A DNA stretch of 64,000 nt, from the NCBI GenBank assembly GCA_015709595.1, contig CP054178.1, positions 3,601,205 to 3,665,204 on the forward strand, in the 5' to 3' direction. The notes beneath the pieces were generated by a model that saw only the letters and a list, made by a program, of their open reading frames with translations, was not told the DNA's origin and searched no databases. The DNA comes from Phycisphaeraceae bacterium (GTDB lineage: Bacteria > Planctomycetota > Phycisphaerae > Phycisphaerales > SM1A02). Shown here piece after piece: positions 32,565-43,738 of this stretch. The first letter of the stretch is position 1. The number at the start of each line of letters is the position of its first letter. Made by a program: the position numbers and the translations under genes.

Positions 32565-32770
32565 AACCACAGAGACACGGAGCCACAGAGTGCGGAAGTG
32601 CCAGAAGTCAACAAGCCAGTGCGCGATTCGAGACCCCTTGGAACCACGCATGAACACCGAGGAACACAGATCCGAGCGATGCGCTTTTCACCGACTCGAC
32701 TTCATCGTCATCAGTGCTCATCCGTGTTCATCCGTGGTTCCGACCTGATTGGCTCTGTGACTCTGCGGTT
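32565..32770. repeat. Nested inverted-repeat element, copy A
   Basis: Outer arms: AACCACAGAGACACGG... at 32565-32590 and its imperfect complement ...GGCTCTGTGACTCTGCGGTT at 32751-32770. Inner arms: GAACCACGCATGAACACC... at 32641-32671 and its complement around GTGTTCATCCGTGGTTC at 32714-32740. The same nested arrangement occurs at 41461-41682. The right side overlaps the 3' end of the zinc-ribbon gene. Confidence 0.75.
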
Positions 32771-33237
32771 GCCTTCTCATTCACCGCCGGGCCAGTCGCC
32801 GTGGGCAGCTTGTCCGCCGCGCCCGGCTCGGAGAGGTCGTTTCCGATGAACGCGGCGAGCGTGTGCCGCCCGCACTCCGGGCAGCGGATCTCGCCGTGCA
32901 CGATGGGCAGGCCCTTGAGCGGGTAGCCGCACTGGTAGCACACGTCGATGGGCCTCGCGGGGTCGATCGGCTCCAGCCGCGCCCGCTCCACGCCATCGAC
33001 GCGCACCGTGACGCGGTACTTGCCCAGCCCCAGTTTGGAGACATCGATCCACTGCACTTCGACGTGCCGCGCCCGTCCCTGCTCATCGGTGACATCGAAG
33101 AAGTGCGACCCGCGCGTCCACCCCGCCAACGGACGGTAGGAGATGACCCGTCCGTTGAGCAGCACGGTCTCACCGCCCAGCGGCCCGCGCCGGGCTTCGA
33201 TCAAATGGCCGTGAACCTGGGTGCGGTAGACGAGCAT
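32728..33237 (-). CDS. Zinc-ribbon protein of unknown function
   Basis: 169 residues. The N-terminal two thirds form a beta-rich region (LLNGRVISYRP, HVEVQWIDVSKLGLGKYRVTVRVDG). A zinc ribbon follows, CYQCGYPLKGLP...RCPECGR, with four cysteines at about residues 99-122. The last 15 or so residues (rich in Ser, Gln and Glu) and the stop codon are encoded by the inverted-repeat element, so the original C-terminus was probably shorter or different. It begins 15 bases after acs on the same strand. I do not recognise the family. Confidence 0.6.
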   Translation of the reverse strand: MLVYRTQVHGHLIEARRGPLGGETVLLNGRVISYRPLAGWTRGSHFFDVTDEQGRARHVEVQWIDVSKLGLGKYRVTVRVDGVERARLEPIDPARPIDVCYQCGYPLKGLPIVHGEIRCPECGRHTLAAFIGNDLSEPGAADKLPTATGPAVNEKATAESQSQSGRNHG

Positions 33238-33252
33238 GAAGATCGTGCGTGT

Positions 33253-35343
33253 TCACCCCTCCTCCTGCTCCCTCAGTTTCGCCAGCACAGAGAAATCCTC
33301 CAGCGTGGTCGTATCCTGCGTCAGTTTCTCCTCGCCGGCGGCGATGGAGCGCAGCAGACGCCGCATGATCTTGCCGCTGCGGGTCTTGGGCAGGGCGTCG
33401 GTGAAGCGGATCATGTCCGGCTTGGCGATGGCCCCGATCTCCTTCGCCACGTGGTCGCAGAGCCGCTTCTTGAGATCCTCGCTGGGCTTGAAGTTGGGGT
33501 CGAGCGTGCAGAAGGCCGCGATGCCCGTGCCCTTGATCTCGTGCGGCATGCCCACCACCGCCGCCTCGACGACCGCGTCGTGGCTGACCAGGGCGCTTTC
33601 GACCTCCATCGTCCCCAGCCGGTGGCCGGAGACGTTGATGACATCATCGACGCGGCCCATGATCCAGAAGTAGCCGCGAGGGTCGCGGCGGGCGCCGTCG
33701 CCGGTGAAATAGTAAGGAACCGCAGGCGTCACGCCCGCGCCACCGACCTGCGGGGCGCGACGCTCCGCATCGCGCGGGTCCGGCCCCTTGACGCGCGTGA
33801 AATACGTATCGATGAACCGCTGCCGGTCGCCGTAGATGCCCCGCAGCATGCCGGGCCACGGGCGGCGGATGACCAGCAGCCCGCCGGTGTTGGGCGGCTG
33901 CTCCTCGCCGCGCTCGTTGACGACCGCCGCATCCACGCCGAAGAAGGGCAGCGTGCAGCTGCCGGGGGTGGTCGGCGTGCAGCCGGGCAGCGGCGTGATC
34001 ATGTGTCCGCCCGTCTCGGTCTGCCACCAGGTATCGACGATGGGACAGCGCGAGCCGCCGATGGTTTCGCGGTACCACATCCACGCCTCGGGGTTGATCG
34101 GCTCACCCACGCTCCCCAGCACCTGCAGCGAGGAGAGATCGTGCTTCTTCGGATGCTCATCGCCCCACTTCATGAACGCGCGGATCGCCGTGGGCGCGGT
34201 GTAGAACTGCGTGACCTTGTGCCGCTCGACGATGCTCCAGAAGCGATCCGGCTGGGGGAAGTTGGGCGCGCCCTCGTACATCAGCGTCGGCACACGGTTG
34301 GGAAGGACGCCGTACAGGATGTACGAGTGTCCCGTGACCCAGCCGATGTCGGCGGTGCACCAGTAGACCTGCTCGTGATCGGGCCGCAGATTGAAGACGT
34401 ACCTGGCGGTGAGGTACGTATGCACCATGTACCCGCCGGTGGTGTGCAGAATGCCCTTGGGCTTGCCGGTTGAGCCGCTGGTGTAGAGAAGGAAGAGCAT
34501 GGCCTCCGAGTCCATCGGCTCGCAGGGACATTCCGTGGGCGCGGCCAGCGTGAGATCGTGCCACCAGTGATCGCGCCCGCCGTGCCAGGCGAGTTCGTTG
34601 CCGCACCGGCGCAGCACGACGACGGCGCCGACCGCGTCCTTTCCGCCCGCCAGCTGCGCGCAGGCGGCGTCGACGTTCTCCTTGAGCGGGACGACATGGC
34701 CGCGCCGCCACGCGCCGTCGCAGGTGATGATGATCCTGCTGCCGGCGTCATGCACGCGGTCCACGATGGCCTGCGCGCTGAATCCGCCGAAGATCACGCT
34801 GTGGGCCGCTCCGATGCGGGCGCAGGCGAGCATGGCGATCGCCAGCTCGGGCACCATGCCCATGTAGATCGTGACCACGTCGCCCTTCTTCACGCCCAGC
34901 GACTTGAGCGCATTGGCGAAGCGGCAGACCTCGTCCTTAAGGTCGTTGTACGTGAGCCGCCGAATCTCCGGCACGCCGTCGGGCATCGGCTCCCCTTCCC
35001 AGATGATCGCCACCTGATCGCCCAGCCCCGCCTTGATCTGCCTGTCGATGCAGTTGTGGCAGATGTTGGTCGTTCCGCCCACGAACCACTTCGCGTCCGG
35101 CGGATTCCACTCCAGCACCTTGCCGGGCGTCCAGGGATCGAACCAGTCCAGTTCGCGCGCCGCCTCGCCCCAGAAGCCCTCGGGATCATCCAGCGAGCGG
35201 CGGTGCATCGCTCGATACTCGTCCATCGAGTTGACGTACAACCCGCCCAGACGCTGCGCCAGGTCCGCGGGCGGCGGAAACAGCCGCTCCTCGTGCAGGA
35301 CGGACTCGATGCTGGCGGATTCGGATCGCGCGATCGTGCTCAT
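33253..35343 (-). CDS. acs: Acetyl-CoA synthetase (AMP-forming)
   Basis: 696 residues from the ATG at 35343, longer than the usual 650. It converts acetate, ATP and CoA to acetyl-CoA. [19 protein letters not shown] is the AMP-binding motif. WWQTETGG and [10 protein letters not shown] are core adenylation motifs. [14 protein letters not shown] carries the catalytic Lys that is acetylated in regulated Acs. About 20 residues ([20 protein letters not shown], about 521-541) interrupt the conserved strand before YYFTGDGA; they coincide with two dispersed palindromes. The gene follows the suf operon after a gap of about 100 bases. Confidence 0.95.
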   Translation of the reverse strand: MSTIARSESASIESVLHEERLFPPPADLAQRLGGLYVNSMDEYRAMHRRSLDDPEGFWGEAARELDWFDPWTPGKVLEWNPPDAKWFVGGTTNICHNCIDRQIKAGLGDQVAIIWEGEPMPDGVPEIRRLTYNDLKDEVCRFANALKSLGVKKGDVVTIYMGMVPELAIAMLACARIGAAHSVIFGGFSAQAIVDRVHDAGSRIIITCDGAWRRGHVVPLKENVDAACAQLAGGKDAVGAVVVLRRCGNELAWHGGRDHWWHDLTLAAPTECPCEPMDSEAMLFLLYTSGSTGKPKGILHTTGGYMVHTYLTARYVFNLRPDHEQVYWCTADIGWVTGHSYILYGVLPNRVPTLMYEGAPNFPQPDRFWSIVERHKVTQFYTAPTAIRAFMKWGDEHPKKHDLSSLQVLGSVGEPINPEAWMWYRETIGGSRCPIVDTWWQTETGGHMITPLPGCTPTTPGSCTLPFFGVDAAVVNERGEEQPPNTGGLLVIRRPWPGMLRGIYGDRQRFIDTYFTRVKGPDPRDAERRAPQVGGAGVTPAVPYYFTGDGARRDPRGYFWIMGRVDDVINVSGHRLGTMEVESALVSHDAVVEAAVVGMPHEIKGTGIAAFCTLDPNFKPSEDLKKRLCDHVAKEIGAIAKPDMIRFTDALPKTRSGKIMRRLLRSIAAGEEKLTQDTTTLEDFSVLAKLREQEEG
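33722..33773. repeat. Two palindromes inside acs
   Basis: GCAGGCGTCACGCCCGC at 33722-33738 (one arm mismatch) and GCGACGCTCCGCATCGC at 33757-33773 (one arm mismatch). Together they encode the extra residues of acetyl-CoA synthetase. The pair has the same two palindrome types as the gspK leader, in the other order. Confidence 0.65.
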
Positions 35344-35444
35344 GGCGGATTCCCTCGTCTGGCGACGTTCGTGCATGATACCGTTCGGCGACCGGTCGCG
35401 CCGGGGCCGAACGGCTCGCAGCATCAGCGTCCGCGCCGTGCCCG

Positions 35445-35870
35445 CTAACGCGGTGGCCGCTCCGTGCGCCCGAAGGTGATGGGGGTGATCTTCCTCGCCG
35501 CCGAGGCGCTCCCGTGCGGGTCTTTCCAGGAAATGCCCATCATGTCGAGCGCCAGCCGCGCATCCTCGGTCATGCGCTCGCCCGTCCAGGGCGGCTCCCA
35601 GGTCAGCGTCACGATCGCGTCGCGCACGTCCTCCACCCCCTCCACTGCCTCGCGCACCTTCCCGGGCATCGACTCAGCCACCGGGCAGTTGGGCGTGGTG
35701 AGGGTCATGGTGACGCGCACGTCGCCGGTGGGGTCGATGTCGAGCGCGTAGATCAGCCCCAGATCGTAGAGATTGACGGGAATCTCGGGGTCGTAGACGG
35801 TGCGCAGCGACTCGATGATGCGGCGGCGGAGATCATCCACGTCGAAGGCGGGCGGGTTCGCGTCGCTCAT
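35445..35870 (-). CDS. sufT: SufT/MIP18-family Fe-S assembly factor
   Basis: 141 residues of the DUF59/MIP18 family. [28 protein letters not shown] and [24 protein letters not shown] are the two conserved blocks, with the single conserved Cys in TPNCP. SufT helps Fe-S cluster maturation of target proteins. It is the last suf gene, four bases after sufU, and ends in a basic tail not needed by the family. Confidence 0.88.
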   Translation of the reverse strand: MSDANPPAFDVDDLRRRIIESLRTVYDPEIPVNLYDLGLIYALDIDPTGDVRVTMTLTTPNCPVAESMPGKVREAVEGVEDVRDAIVTLTWEPPWTGERMTEDARLALDMMGISWKDPHGSASAARKITPITFGRTERPPR

Positions 35871-35874
35871 GCGG

Positions 35875-36363
35875 TCACTCCGTTGAGACGGGCGTGCGTT
35901 CGATGCCGGCCGGCGCCGCGGCGTCGCCTGAATCGAGCGCGGCGAGCAGCGTGTGCCACGGCAGGGTGGCGCACTTCACGCGCATGGGAAACTTGCGGAC
36001 GCCGGCGAGGGCAAGGAGCGGGCTGTCGGCGAGCGCCTCCTCACCGCCCCCTCCGCCTACCAGCATCCGCCGGAAGTCCTCGGCCGTGCGGCGGGTCTCG
36101 CACGTGCTCAGTCCCTTGACGTGCTCAGTCATCATCGAGGCGGAGGCGAGGCAGATGGCGCACGCCGCGCCGGTAAAGGCGATGTCGTCGATGGTTGCTC
36201 CACCATTCTTTCCGCGCAGGATCAGTTCCACGTGAACACGGTCGCCGCAGAGGGGGTTGGAGCCCTCGGCATGGTGAGAGGCGCCGGGCAGCGCGTAGAA
36301 GTTGCGCGGCGAGCGGCCGTGATCGAGGATGACTTCCTGGTAAAGGTCGTCGAGATCGGACAT
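35875..36363 (-). CDS. sufU: SufU sulfur-relay protein
   Basis: 162 residues from the ATG at 36363, which shares a base with the sufS stop (TGATG); the GTG three bases upstream is also possible. LYQEVILDHGRSPRNFY is the family start. The zinc/sulfur-acceptor cysteines are in NPLCGDRV, AACAICLASASMM and MRVKCATLPW. SufU accepts persulfide sulfur from SufS by zinc-ligand exchange in Bacillus-type SUF. Having it beside sufE is unusual. Confidence 0.87.
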   Translation of the reverse strand: MSDLDDLYQEVILDHGRSPRNFYALPGASHHAEGSNPLCGDRVHVELILRGKNGGATIDDIAFTGAACAICLASASMMTEHVKGLSTCETRRTAEDFRRMLVGGGGGEEALADSPLLALAGVRKFPMRVKCATLPWHTLLAALDSGDAAAPAGIERTPVSTE

Positions 36364-37631
36364 CACGCGAACACCTCGATCACCTTCCGCAGCCCCGCCG
36401 CCAACGCGTCAATCTCCTGCCGCGTGGTGTAGACGCCGAAGGAGGCCCGTGCGGTGGCGGGCACGCCGAAGCGCTGCATGAGCGGCTGCGTGCAGTGGTG
36501 GCCGGTGCGGATGGCGATGCCCTCGTTGTCGAGAATGGTGCCGATGTCGTGCGGATGAACGCCTTCGAGCGTGAAGGACACGACGCCCGCCCGGTGGGGC
36601 GGCCTGACGGCGCCGATGAAGCGCAGACCGGGAACGTCGGCGAGCGCGGAGGCGGCGTGCGTCACCAGATCGTGCTCGTGGACGGCGATGGCGTCGAGCG
36701 TGAGGGAATCGAGATAGTCCGCCGCAGCGGCCAGACCGATGGCGCCGGCGATGTTGGGCGTGCCCGCCTCGTACTTGTCGGGCAGGTCGGCGTAAGTGGT
36801 CCTCTCGAAAGTGACGGAGCGAATCATGGAGCCGCCGCCGTGCCACGGGGGCATGGCTTCGAGCAGGGCGCGCCGACCGTAGAGAAGACCGATGCCGGTG
36901 GGGCCGTACATCTTGTGCCCGGCGACGGCGTAGAAGTCGGCGTCGAGGTCGCGCACATCCACGCGCAGGTGCGGTGCGCCTTGCGCTCCATCGACCACGA
37001 CGACCGCGTGCGGTGCGTTCCTGCGGGCGGCGGCGATGAGGGCCTTGAGCGGGTGAACCGTGCCCAGCGTGTTCGAGACGTGCTGGATGGCGATGAGCTT
37101 CACGCGCTCTTCGAGCAGGTGCTGGTATGCGGCGACGTCGAGTTCGCCCGCGTCCGTGACGGGAATCACGCGGATCTCAGCCCCGGTCCACTCGCGCACC
37201 ATCTGCCACGGCACGATGTTGGAGTGGTGCTCGCTCTGGCCGATGAGGATGATGTCGCCGGGCTTCAGACGCGGCCGGGCCCAGCACTGGGCCACGAGGT
37301 TGATGGCTTCGGTGGCGCCGCGGGTGAAGATGATCTCGCGGACCTCGGCGGCGTTGATGAAGCGCTGCAGCCGCGCGCGGGCTTGCTCGAAGGCGTCGGT
37401 GGCCTCGATGCTGAGGGTGTGGACGCCGCGGTGGACGTTGGCGTTGCAGGTGGTCCAGAAGCGGTCGACGGCGTCGATGACGGCGCGCGGCCGCTGGGCC
37501 GTGGCCGCGGTGTCGAGGTACACGAGCGGCTTGCCGTGAATCCGGCGTGCGAGGATGGGAAAGTCGCGCCGGACGGCTTCCACGTCGTACGCGCGAGGCC
37601 TCGCGTCGGACTGATGGGGTGCGATGGTCAT
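36363..37631 (-). CDS. sufS: Cysteine desulfurase SufS
   Basis: 422 residues, group II cysteine desulfurase. It takes sulfur from cysteine as a persulfide for Fe-S clusters. SEHHSNIVPWQ and VDGAQGAPHL are PLP-site motifs; VAGHKMYGPTGIGLLYGR contains the PLP lysine; RTGHHCTQPLMQRFG contains the catalytic cysteine loop. Length and start (YDVEAVRRDFPILARRIHGKPLVYLDTAATAQRP) are standard. The stop overlaps the sufU start. A gap of 143 bases separates it from the following upstream gene sufE. Confidence 0.95.
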   Translation of the reverse strand: MTIAPHQSDARPRAYDVEAVRRDFPILARRIHGKPLVYLDTAATAQRPRAVIDAVDRFWTTCNANVHRGVHTLSIEATDAFEQARARLQRFINAAEVREIIFTRGATEAINLVAQCWARPRLKPGDIILIGQSEHHSNIVPWQMVREWTGAEIRVIPVTDAGELDVAAYQHLLEERVKLIAIQHVSNTLGTVHPLKALIAAARRNAPHAVVVVDGAQGAPHLRVDVRDLDADFYAVAGHKMYGPTGIGLLYGRRALLEAMPPWHGGGSMIRSVTFERTTYADLPDKYEAGTPNIAGAIGLAAAADYLDSLTLDAIAVHEHDLVTHAASALADVPGLRFIGAVRPPHRAGVVSFTLEGVHPHDIGTILDNEGIAIRTGHHCTQPLMQRFGVPATARASFGVYTTRQEIDALAAGLRKVIEVFA

Positions 37632-37774
37632 CGGACGACCAATCGTAGGAGCGAGCGGCCCGCGGTGCGATTCAATTCGCGCGATCCATGCGCAGCCGCA
37701 TGCGGCGGATTGACCGCTCCCTCACAGTCGCGGCTCACTCATCATTCGCTGACGGCTGATGTCTTCCTGGCGCC

Positions 37775-38191
37775 TCATCCCACCGCCACCTCACGCTTGA
37801 TCCGAGCGAGCACCGCAGCCAGCCCAACCGCCCGGTTCATGCGCAGCAGGTCGGCCAGCCCGAGCCGATCGACCAGATCATTGGGCGTCGCAGCCACCTC
37901 GGCGGGCGTCGCGCCATCGAGCCCCTGCACGAGAATGGAGACGAACCCCTTCACGGTCGGGGCCTCGTCCGCCACGTCGGCGTGAAGGTGAACCCGGCCA
38001 TTCCCACGCTCGATGAAGAGGAACACCGGCGTCATGCACTCGTGGACGCGGTTGAGTCCCGCATCCCGCGCGGCCCGGTGCTCGGGCGGAAGCGGCGGCA
38101 GTTTCTTCGAGAAATCCAGCAGCAGTTCCAGGCGCGTGTCGCGATCGACGCTCTGGAACGTGTCGATGATGTCATCCAGCGCGGCGGGCAT
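37775..38191 (-). CDS. sufE: SufE sulfur acceptor
   Basis: 138 residues from the ATG at 38191 (MPAALDDIIDTFQSVDRDTRLELLLDFSKKLPPLP), typical of SufE. The Cys in NRVHECMTPVFLF (about residue 54) is the position that accepts persulfide sulfur from SufS. DEAPTVKGFVSILVQGLDGATPAEV is the other conserved block. It precedes sufS in the transcript. Both SufE and SufU are encoded in this operon. Confidence 0.88.
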   Translation of the reverse strand: MPAALDDIIDTFQSVDRDTRLELLLDFSKKLPPLPPEHRAARDAGLNRVHECMTPVFLFIERGNGRVHLHADVADEAPTVKGFVSILVQGLDGATPAEVAATPNDLVDRLGLADLLRMNRAVGLAAVLARIKREVAVG

Positions 38192-38251
38192 GAAGCATCG
38201 TACGCGATGATGACCAGATGGTGCGTACAACCGCTCCCTCACGGCGGCGGT

Positions 38252-39118
38252 TCACTTCGGCACGTGCGTCTTTTCGATCGGCAGCCCGACGCTGTTGCCC
38301 CATTCGGTCCAGGAGCCGTCGTAATTGCGGACCTTCTGGAAGCCGAGCAGGTACGTGAGCACGAACCACGTGTGGCTGGAGCGCTCGCCGATGCGGCAGT
38401 AGGCGACCACATCATCGGTGGGCTTGAGTTCGATCTCGCGCAGGTAGATGGCTTCGAGGTCCTCGCGCTTCTTGAAGGTTCCGTCCTCGGCCACGGCGCG
38501 GGCCCAGGGGACGTTCTTCGCACCTGGAATGTGGCCGCCGCGCAGCACGCCTTCCTGCGGGTACTCCGCCATGTGGGTGCGCTCGCCGGAGAACTCCTGC
38601 GGGCTGCGCACATCCACCATGGGCTTCCTGGCCTTCATGTGGGCCAGCACCTCGTCGCGGAAGGCGCGGATGGAGTAGTCCGGTTTGGCCGGCGGCGTGT
38701 AGGACGCCCTGGGGTACGAGGGCGTCGTGGTGGACATGGGGCGCCTTTCGGCCTCCCACTTCTTGCGCCCGCCGTCCATCACCATGCACTTGGGGTGCCC
38801 CATCAGTTTGAACACCCAGAAGGCGTAGCACGCCCACCAGTTGTTCTTGTCGCCGTAGAACACGACGGTGGTATCGTTGGAGATGCCGTGCCTGGCGCAC
38901 AGCGCGGCGAAGCGAGCGGGATCGATGTAGTCGCGCACCACGGGGTCGTTGAGGTCATTGATCCAGTCGATCTTGATGGCCTCGGGAACGTGGCCCGTGG
39001 CGTAGAGCAGCACATCCTCATCGCTTTCGACGATGCGGATGTTCTTCGTGTCTGAACGGTGCTTCTCTACCCAGTCGGTGGAGACCAGGACTTCGGGATG
39101 CGCGTAGGCGGCGGACAT
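38252..39118 (-). CDS. Thiosulfate/mercaptopyruvate sulfurtransferase (two rhodanese domains)
   Basis: 288 residues with two rhodanese domains. The first (about 10-130) is inactive-like, with [17 protein letters not shown]. The second (about 160-285) has [12 protein letters not shown] and the active-site loop [15 protein letters not shown] with the catalytic Cys. It transfers a sulfane sulfur to an acceptor. The ribosome site GAAAGGAG is seven bases upstream. Its place between sufD and sufE suggests an alternative sulfur donor for the SUF scaffold; that role is inference. Confidence 0.87.
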   Translation of the reverse strand: MSAAYAHPEVLVSTDWVEKHRSDTKNIRIVESDEDVLLYATGHVPEAIKIDWINDLNDPVVRDYIDPARFAALCARHGISNDTTVVFYGDKNNWWACYAFWVFKLMGHPKCMVMDGGRKKWEAERRPMSTTTPSYPRASYTPPAKPDYSIRAFRDEVLAHMKARKPMVDVRSPQEFSGERTHMAEYPQEGVLRGGHIPGAKNVPWARAVAEDGTFKKREDLEAIYLREIELKPTDDVVAYCRIGERSSHTWFVLTYLLGFQKVRNYDGSWTEWGNSVGLPIEKTHVPK

Positions 39119-39212
39119 GGCGTTCTCCTTTCGGGCCCTGAACTGTCACGCAGGGGTTGGCGGTCATTCCCCCGGCAATTGCGCGAAGGGTCGAGAGCGT
39201 GCCGACCAGACT

Positions 39213-40574
39213 TCAGCCCACCGTCTCATGCAGGTTGCCGCTGTCCGGCAGCCGGTCGATGACCAGGTGCGTGACAGCGCGGCGGAGGGCGTCGTGCTCG
39301 ATGCGGCCAAGCATTTCGCCCGCGAAGGCGTAGACCAGCAGCGCGTTGGCGTCGACGCGGCTGACGCCCCGCGAAAGCAGGTAGAACAGGGCGTCCTCAT
39401 CGAGCCGGCCGATGGTCGCGCCGTGCGTGCATTTCACGTCGTCGGCGTAGATCTCCAGTTGCGGGCGCGTCTGGGCCTGGGCGGCGTCGGAGAGCAGCAG
39501 GTTCTGGCTGCTCTGCACGGCGTCGGTCTTCTGCGCGCCGGGAGAGACGATGATCCGCCCGGTGAACACCCCGTGCGACTGGTCCGCCAGAATGCCGCGG
39601 TAGTACTGGCGGCTGTCGCAGTGCGGCTTGCGGTGCTCGACGCGCATGTGGTTGTCCAGGTGCTGCGCGCCGCGTCCGACGTACAGCCCATTGAGCAGGC
39701 CGTGGCCGTTCTCTCCATCGAGAATGGGGTTGACGTTGTTGCGCACGATCGCCCCGCCCAGAAGCATGGAGTGCGAGGCGAAGCGGCTGTTACGCCCCTG
39801 CACGGCGGTGAGCGTGGAGATGTCGAACGCCGCGCCGTTCTCCCGCGCCAGGTAGCAGTGCGAGATGTCAGCATCCGGGCCGACGTTGACCTCGGTGACG
39901 GCGTTGGTCAGGTGCGGTCCGTCGCCGAGCGAAACCTGATCCTCGATCACGAGTCCGCGACTGGACTCCTCGGCGACGATGAGCAGGCGCGGGTGTGTGA
40001 CGAAGCCGGCTCCTTCCGCCACGGAGGAGACGTTGAGCAGCGTGATCGGCTCGCTGGCGATCACGTCGCGGGCGAAATGGATGACCGTAGCGTCGTCGAA
40101 CAGCGCCGTGTTGAGCGCCGAAAAGGCGTCCTGCTCGAAGGCGTTGTGCCGCGCGAGATGCTTCGTGACCAGTTCAGGCGCGCGCTGCAGGGCTTCGGCG
40201 AGCGTCATCACGCTCACGCCCGGTTCGAGCCGCTCGACGGTCGAAAGGTCGCGTCGAAGGCGCCCATTGATGAAGACGAGTCGCACGCCGCACACGTCGG
40301 GCAGCGCGAAGCGGCGGATGTCCTGTTCGGTGACGGACTTCGCCTCGGGGGCGCGCAACGACAGACCGGCCTTCAGGAGCGGTTTGAGGGAGGTGTACTT
40401 CCAGTTCTCATCGCGCGTCGTGGGGATGCCCAGCCGGTTGAACGCCTCCATCGCCTGCCGGCGGATGGACGTGAGCATCGCGGGTCCGGCGGGGAGCAGC
40501 GAAGCGTCAAGCCCCGCATCGTCCAGCACGGCGGAGGTTCTGGTCGGGGCGTTCATGGTGGCGGCGGTCGTCAT
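39213..40574 (-). CDS. sufD: SufD Fe-S scaffold subunit
   Basis: 453 residues from the ATG at 40574; the frame is open further upstream but lacks SufD features there. DENWKYTSLKPL near the N-terminus and the beta-helix core up to DVKCTHGATIGRLDEDALFYLLSRGVSR are classic SufD, including the conserved His in CTHGAT. SufD joins SufB and the SufC ATPase in the SufBC2D scaffold that builds Fe-S clusters and is linked to iron entry. Confidence 0.9.
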   Translation of the reverse strand: MTTAATMNAPTRTSAVLDDAGLDASLLPAGPAMLTSIRRQAMEAFNRLGIPTTRDENWKYTSLKPLLKAGLSLRAPEAKSVTEQDIRRFALPDVCGVRLVFINGRLRRDLSTVERLEPGVSVMTLAEALQRAPELVTKHLARHNAFEQDAFSALNTALFDDATVIHFARDVIASEPITLLNVSSVAEGAGFVTHPRLLIVAEESSRGLVIEDQVSLGDGPHLTNAVTEVNVGPDADISHCYLARENGAAFDISTLTAVQGRNSRFASHSMLLGGAIVRNNVNPILDGENGHGLLNGLYVGRGAQHLDNHMRVEHRKPHCDSRQYYRGILADQSHGVFTGRIIVSPGAQKTDAVQSSQNLLLSDAAQAQTRPQLEIYADDVKCTHGATIGRLDEDALFYLLSRGVSRVDANALLVYAFAGEMLGRIEHDALRRAVTHLVIDRLPDSGNLHETVG

Positions 40575-40669
40575 GGAAGGCACCAGGCAGTTCGTGAGAA
40601 TCGGACCATGTGAGCGGCGGGTGTCGCGGACTCGGCCCACCCCATGCCCGAAGGAATGCGACGGCAGAG

Positions 40670-41431
40670 TCAGGCGGCGGCTGGCTCCTTCTCCAGCCAC
40701 GTGTATCCCTTCTCCTCCAGTTCGTAGGCGAGTTCCTTGCCGCCCGAGTGGACGATGCGGCCCTCCACCAGCACGTGGACGAAGTCGGGCACGATGAAGT
40801 TGAGCAACCGCTGGTAGTGCGTGATGACGAGGAAGCCGCGATCCTTGCTCCGCATGGCGTTGACGCCGTCGGCCACCACGCGCAGGGCGTCGATATCCAG
40901 GCCGGAGTCGGTCTCGTCCAGCACGCACAGAGCGGGCTCGAGCACGGCCATCTGGAAGATCTCCGCCCGCTTCTTCTCGCCGCCCGAGAAGCCCTCGTTG
41001 ACGTTGCGCTTGAGCAGGTCGTCGTCGATGTGAATGAGCTTCATCTTCTCACGGAAGAGCTTGAGCATCTGCATGGCGTCCAGTTCAGGCAGTCCGCGGT
41101 GCTTGCGCGTGGCGTTGACCGCCGCTTTGAGGAACTGGGTGGTCTTGACGCCCGGAATTTCCACGGGGTACTGGAAGGCCATGAAGACGCCTTCGCGGGC
41201 GCGCTCGTCCGGCTCCATCTCAAGCAGATCCCTGCCGCGGAAGAGGATGGTCCCCTCCGTCACTTCGTACGCCTCGTGCCCGGCGATGACGCGGGCGAGC
41301 GTGGACTTGCCCGAGCCGTTCGGGCCCATGATGGAGTGAACTTCGCCGGGATTGATGGTCAGGTCCAGCCCGCGCAGGATTGGCTGGCCTTCGACGGAGA
41401 CATGCAGGTTAGTGATCTCAAGCAGCGACAT
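40670..41431 (-). CDS. sufC: SufC ATPase of the Fe-S scaffold
   Basis: 253 residues from the ATG at 41431 ([19 protein letters not shown]); an ATG 30 bases upstream is less likely. Walker A is GPNGSGKST (36-44), the ABC signature [14 protein letters not shown], Walker [13 protein letters not shown], and the switch His follows in ITHYQRLL. It is a soluble ABC-type ATPase that drives SufB-SufD movement. It is separated from sufB by 265 bases that hold an inverted-repeat element. Confidence 0.95.
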   Translation of the reverse strand: MSLLEITNLHVSVEGQPILRGLDLTINPGEVHSIMGPNGSGKSTLARVIAGHEAYEVTEGTILFRGRDLLEMEPDERAREGVFMAFQYPVEIPGVKTTQFLKAAVNATRKHRGLPELDAMQMLKLFREKMKLIHIDDDLLKRNVNEGFSGGEKKRAEIFQMAVLEPALCVLDETDSGLDIDALRVVADGVNAMRSKDRGFLVITHYQRLLNFIVPDFVHVLVEGRIVHSGGKELAYELEEKGYTWLEKEPAAA

Positions 41432-41460
41432 TCGTGTTTCCTGTCCGTTCTGAGAAGACA

Positions 41461-41682
41461 AACCACAGAGGCACAGAGGGCACAGAGAATGAAGAGGTCA
41501 GAGATCAGAGGTCAGAAGCATCAGAACCGGAAACCAGAATCTTGAACCACGGATGCATACGGATGAACACAGATTCGATCCCGGCACTTCTCTGTCCTGG
41601 TCAGTCAGTGTCATCCGTGTTGATCCGAGTTCATCGGTGGTTTCATCGTGTTTTCCCTCCGTGTCCTCTGTGTCTCTGTGGT
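41461..41682. repeat. Nested inverted-repeat element, copy B, between sufB and sufC
   Basis: Outer arms at 41461-41489 (AACCACAGAGGCACAGAG...) and 41655-41682 (...GTGTCTCTGTGGT). Inner arms at 41544-41575 (GAACCACGGATGCATACGG...) and 41609-41643 (...TCATCCGTGTTGATCC...). The loop region also has GGTCAGAGATCAGAGGTCAGA-like direct repeats. In RNA it would fold into a long imperfect hairpin inside the suf transcript. Confidence 0.78.
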
Positions 41683-41696
41683 GAACTGAATCGAGT

Positions 41697-43142
<1,446 letters not shown>

Positions 43143-43461
43143 CTTCACGTCCCAGAACGTGCGGGGCGATTGAAACTCAGTTGCATCTTTGAATCATTCT
43201 AGGAACATGGGAACCATCAGACCAATCCCATGACCCGCAACCCCCGCGAACTCGTGGCGCATCACCCACGGTTCCATGCGCCGTTTTCCTGTTGGCCTCA
43301 CGCTGCGTCCGGCGGACTGTCCGCTATCCGGAGTGAGAGTTTGCCTCTCCGGCGCAGCCCATCGTCTCGGTTTCCCGGGTGACGCCTGGGGTGAATCCTG
43401 CCCACCGGGCGTTCGATCCATCCACCTGCCCCCAGTTACGGACGGGCGAAGGAGCGGGCGG
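43143..43461. other. Gap upstream of sufB
   Basis: About 320 bases between sufB (minus) and a small possible gene (plus). It must hold the suf promoter. A small hairpin (CCGGAG...CTCTCCGG) lies near 43335. I see no repeat, tRNA or clear operator. Confidence 0.4.
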
Positions 43462-43716
43462 ATGGCGATGATTGGACGATTGGCGGTCTGTGTCGGGTTC
43501 GCGGCCGGCGTGGTCGCCAGCCACGGGATGGGCGTGGAATACACGGAGCCGGTTCCGGTCGGCTTCCCCCCCGCGGCGGAACGAATCGCGTTTGACCGAC
43601 TGAGTCACGAAACAACGGCTATCGAGTCAGACCGCGTTTCGCGGACGCCCTGCGTCACACAGAAAGATGAGGCGGAACACCCCTGCCCCCGCCCCTGCCC
43701 CGCCACACCCGATTGA
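43462..43716 (+). CDS. Possible small exported protein
   Basis: 84 residues if started at the ATG at 43462, which has AAGGAG seven bases upstream. The N-terminus MAMIGRLAVCVGFAAGVVASHGMG looks like a signal peptide. The rest is polar and ends in a Cys/Pro-rich tail (EHPCPRPCPATPD). The frame stays open further upstream without features. No family is recognised; it could be a chance frame in GC-rich DNA, but the ribosome site plus signal-like start argue for a gene. Confidence 0.35.
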   Translation: MAMIGRLAVCVGFAAGVVASHGMGVEYTEPVPVGFPPAAERIAFDRLSHETTAIESDRVSRTPCVTQKDEAEHPCPRPCPATPD

Positions 43717-43738
43717 TGCTCCCAACAGGTGAACCATG

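Noticed and set aside
30427-32586. A 719-codon minus-strand frame over the sulfotransferase, aminotransferase and membrane protein
   Set aside because: Crosses three well-supported plus-strand genes and has antisense-like composition.
32565-32770. Insertion sequence
   Set aside because: No transposase frame in or near either copy; at most a non-autonomous element.
36495-37985. A 496-codon plus-strand frame over sufS
   Set aside because: Antisense shadow; sufS on the minus strand has all catalytic motifs.
41461-41682. CRISPR array
   Set aside because: Repeats are inverted and nested rather than direct with regular spacers, and no cas genes are present.
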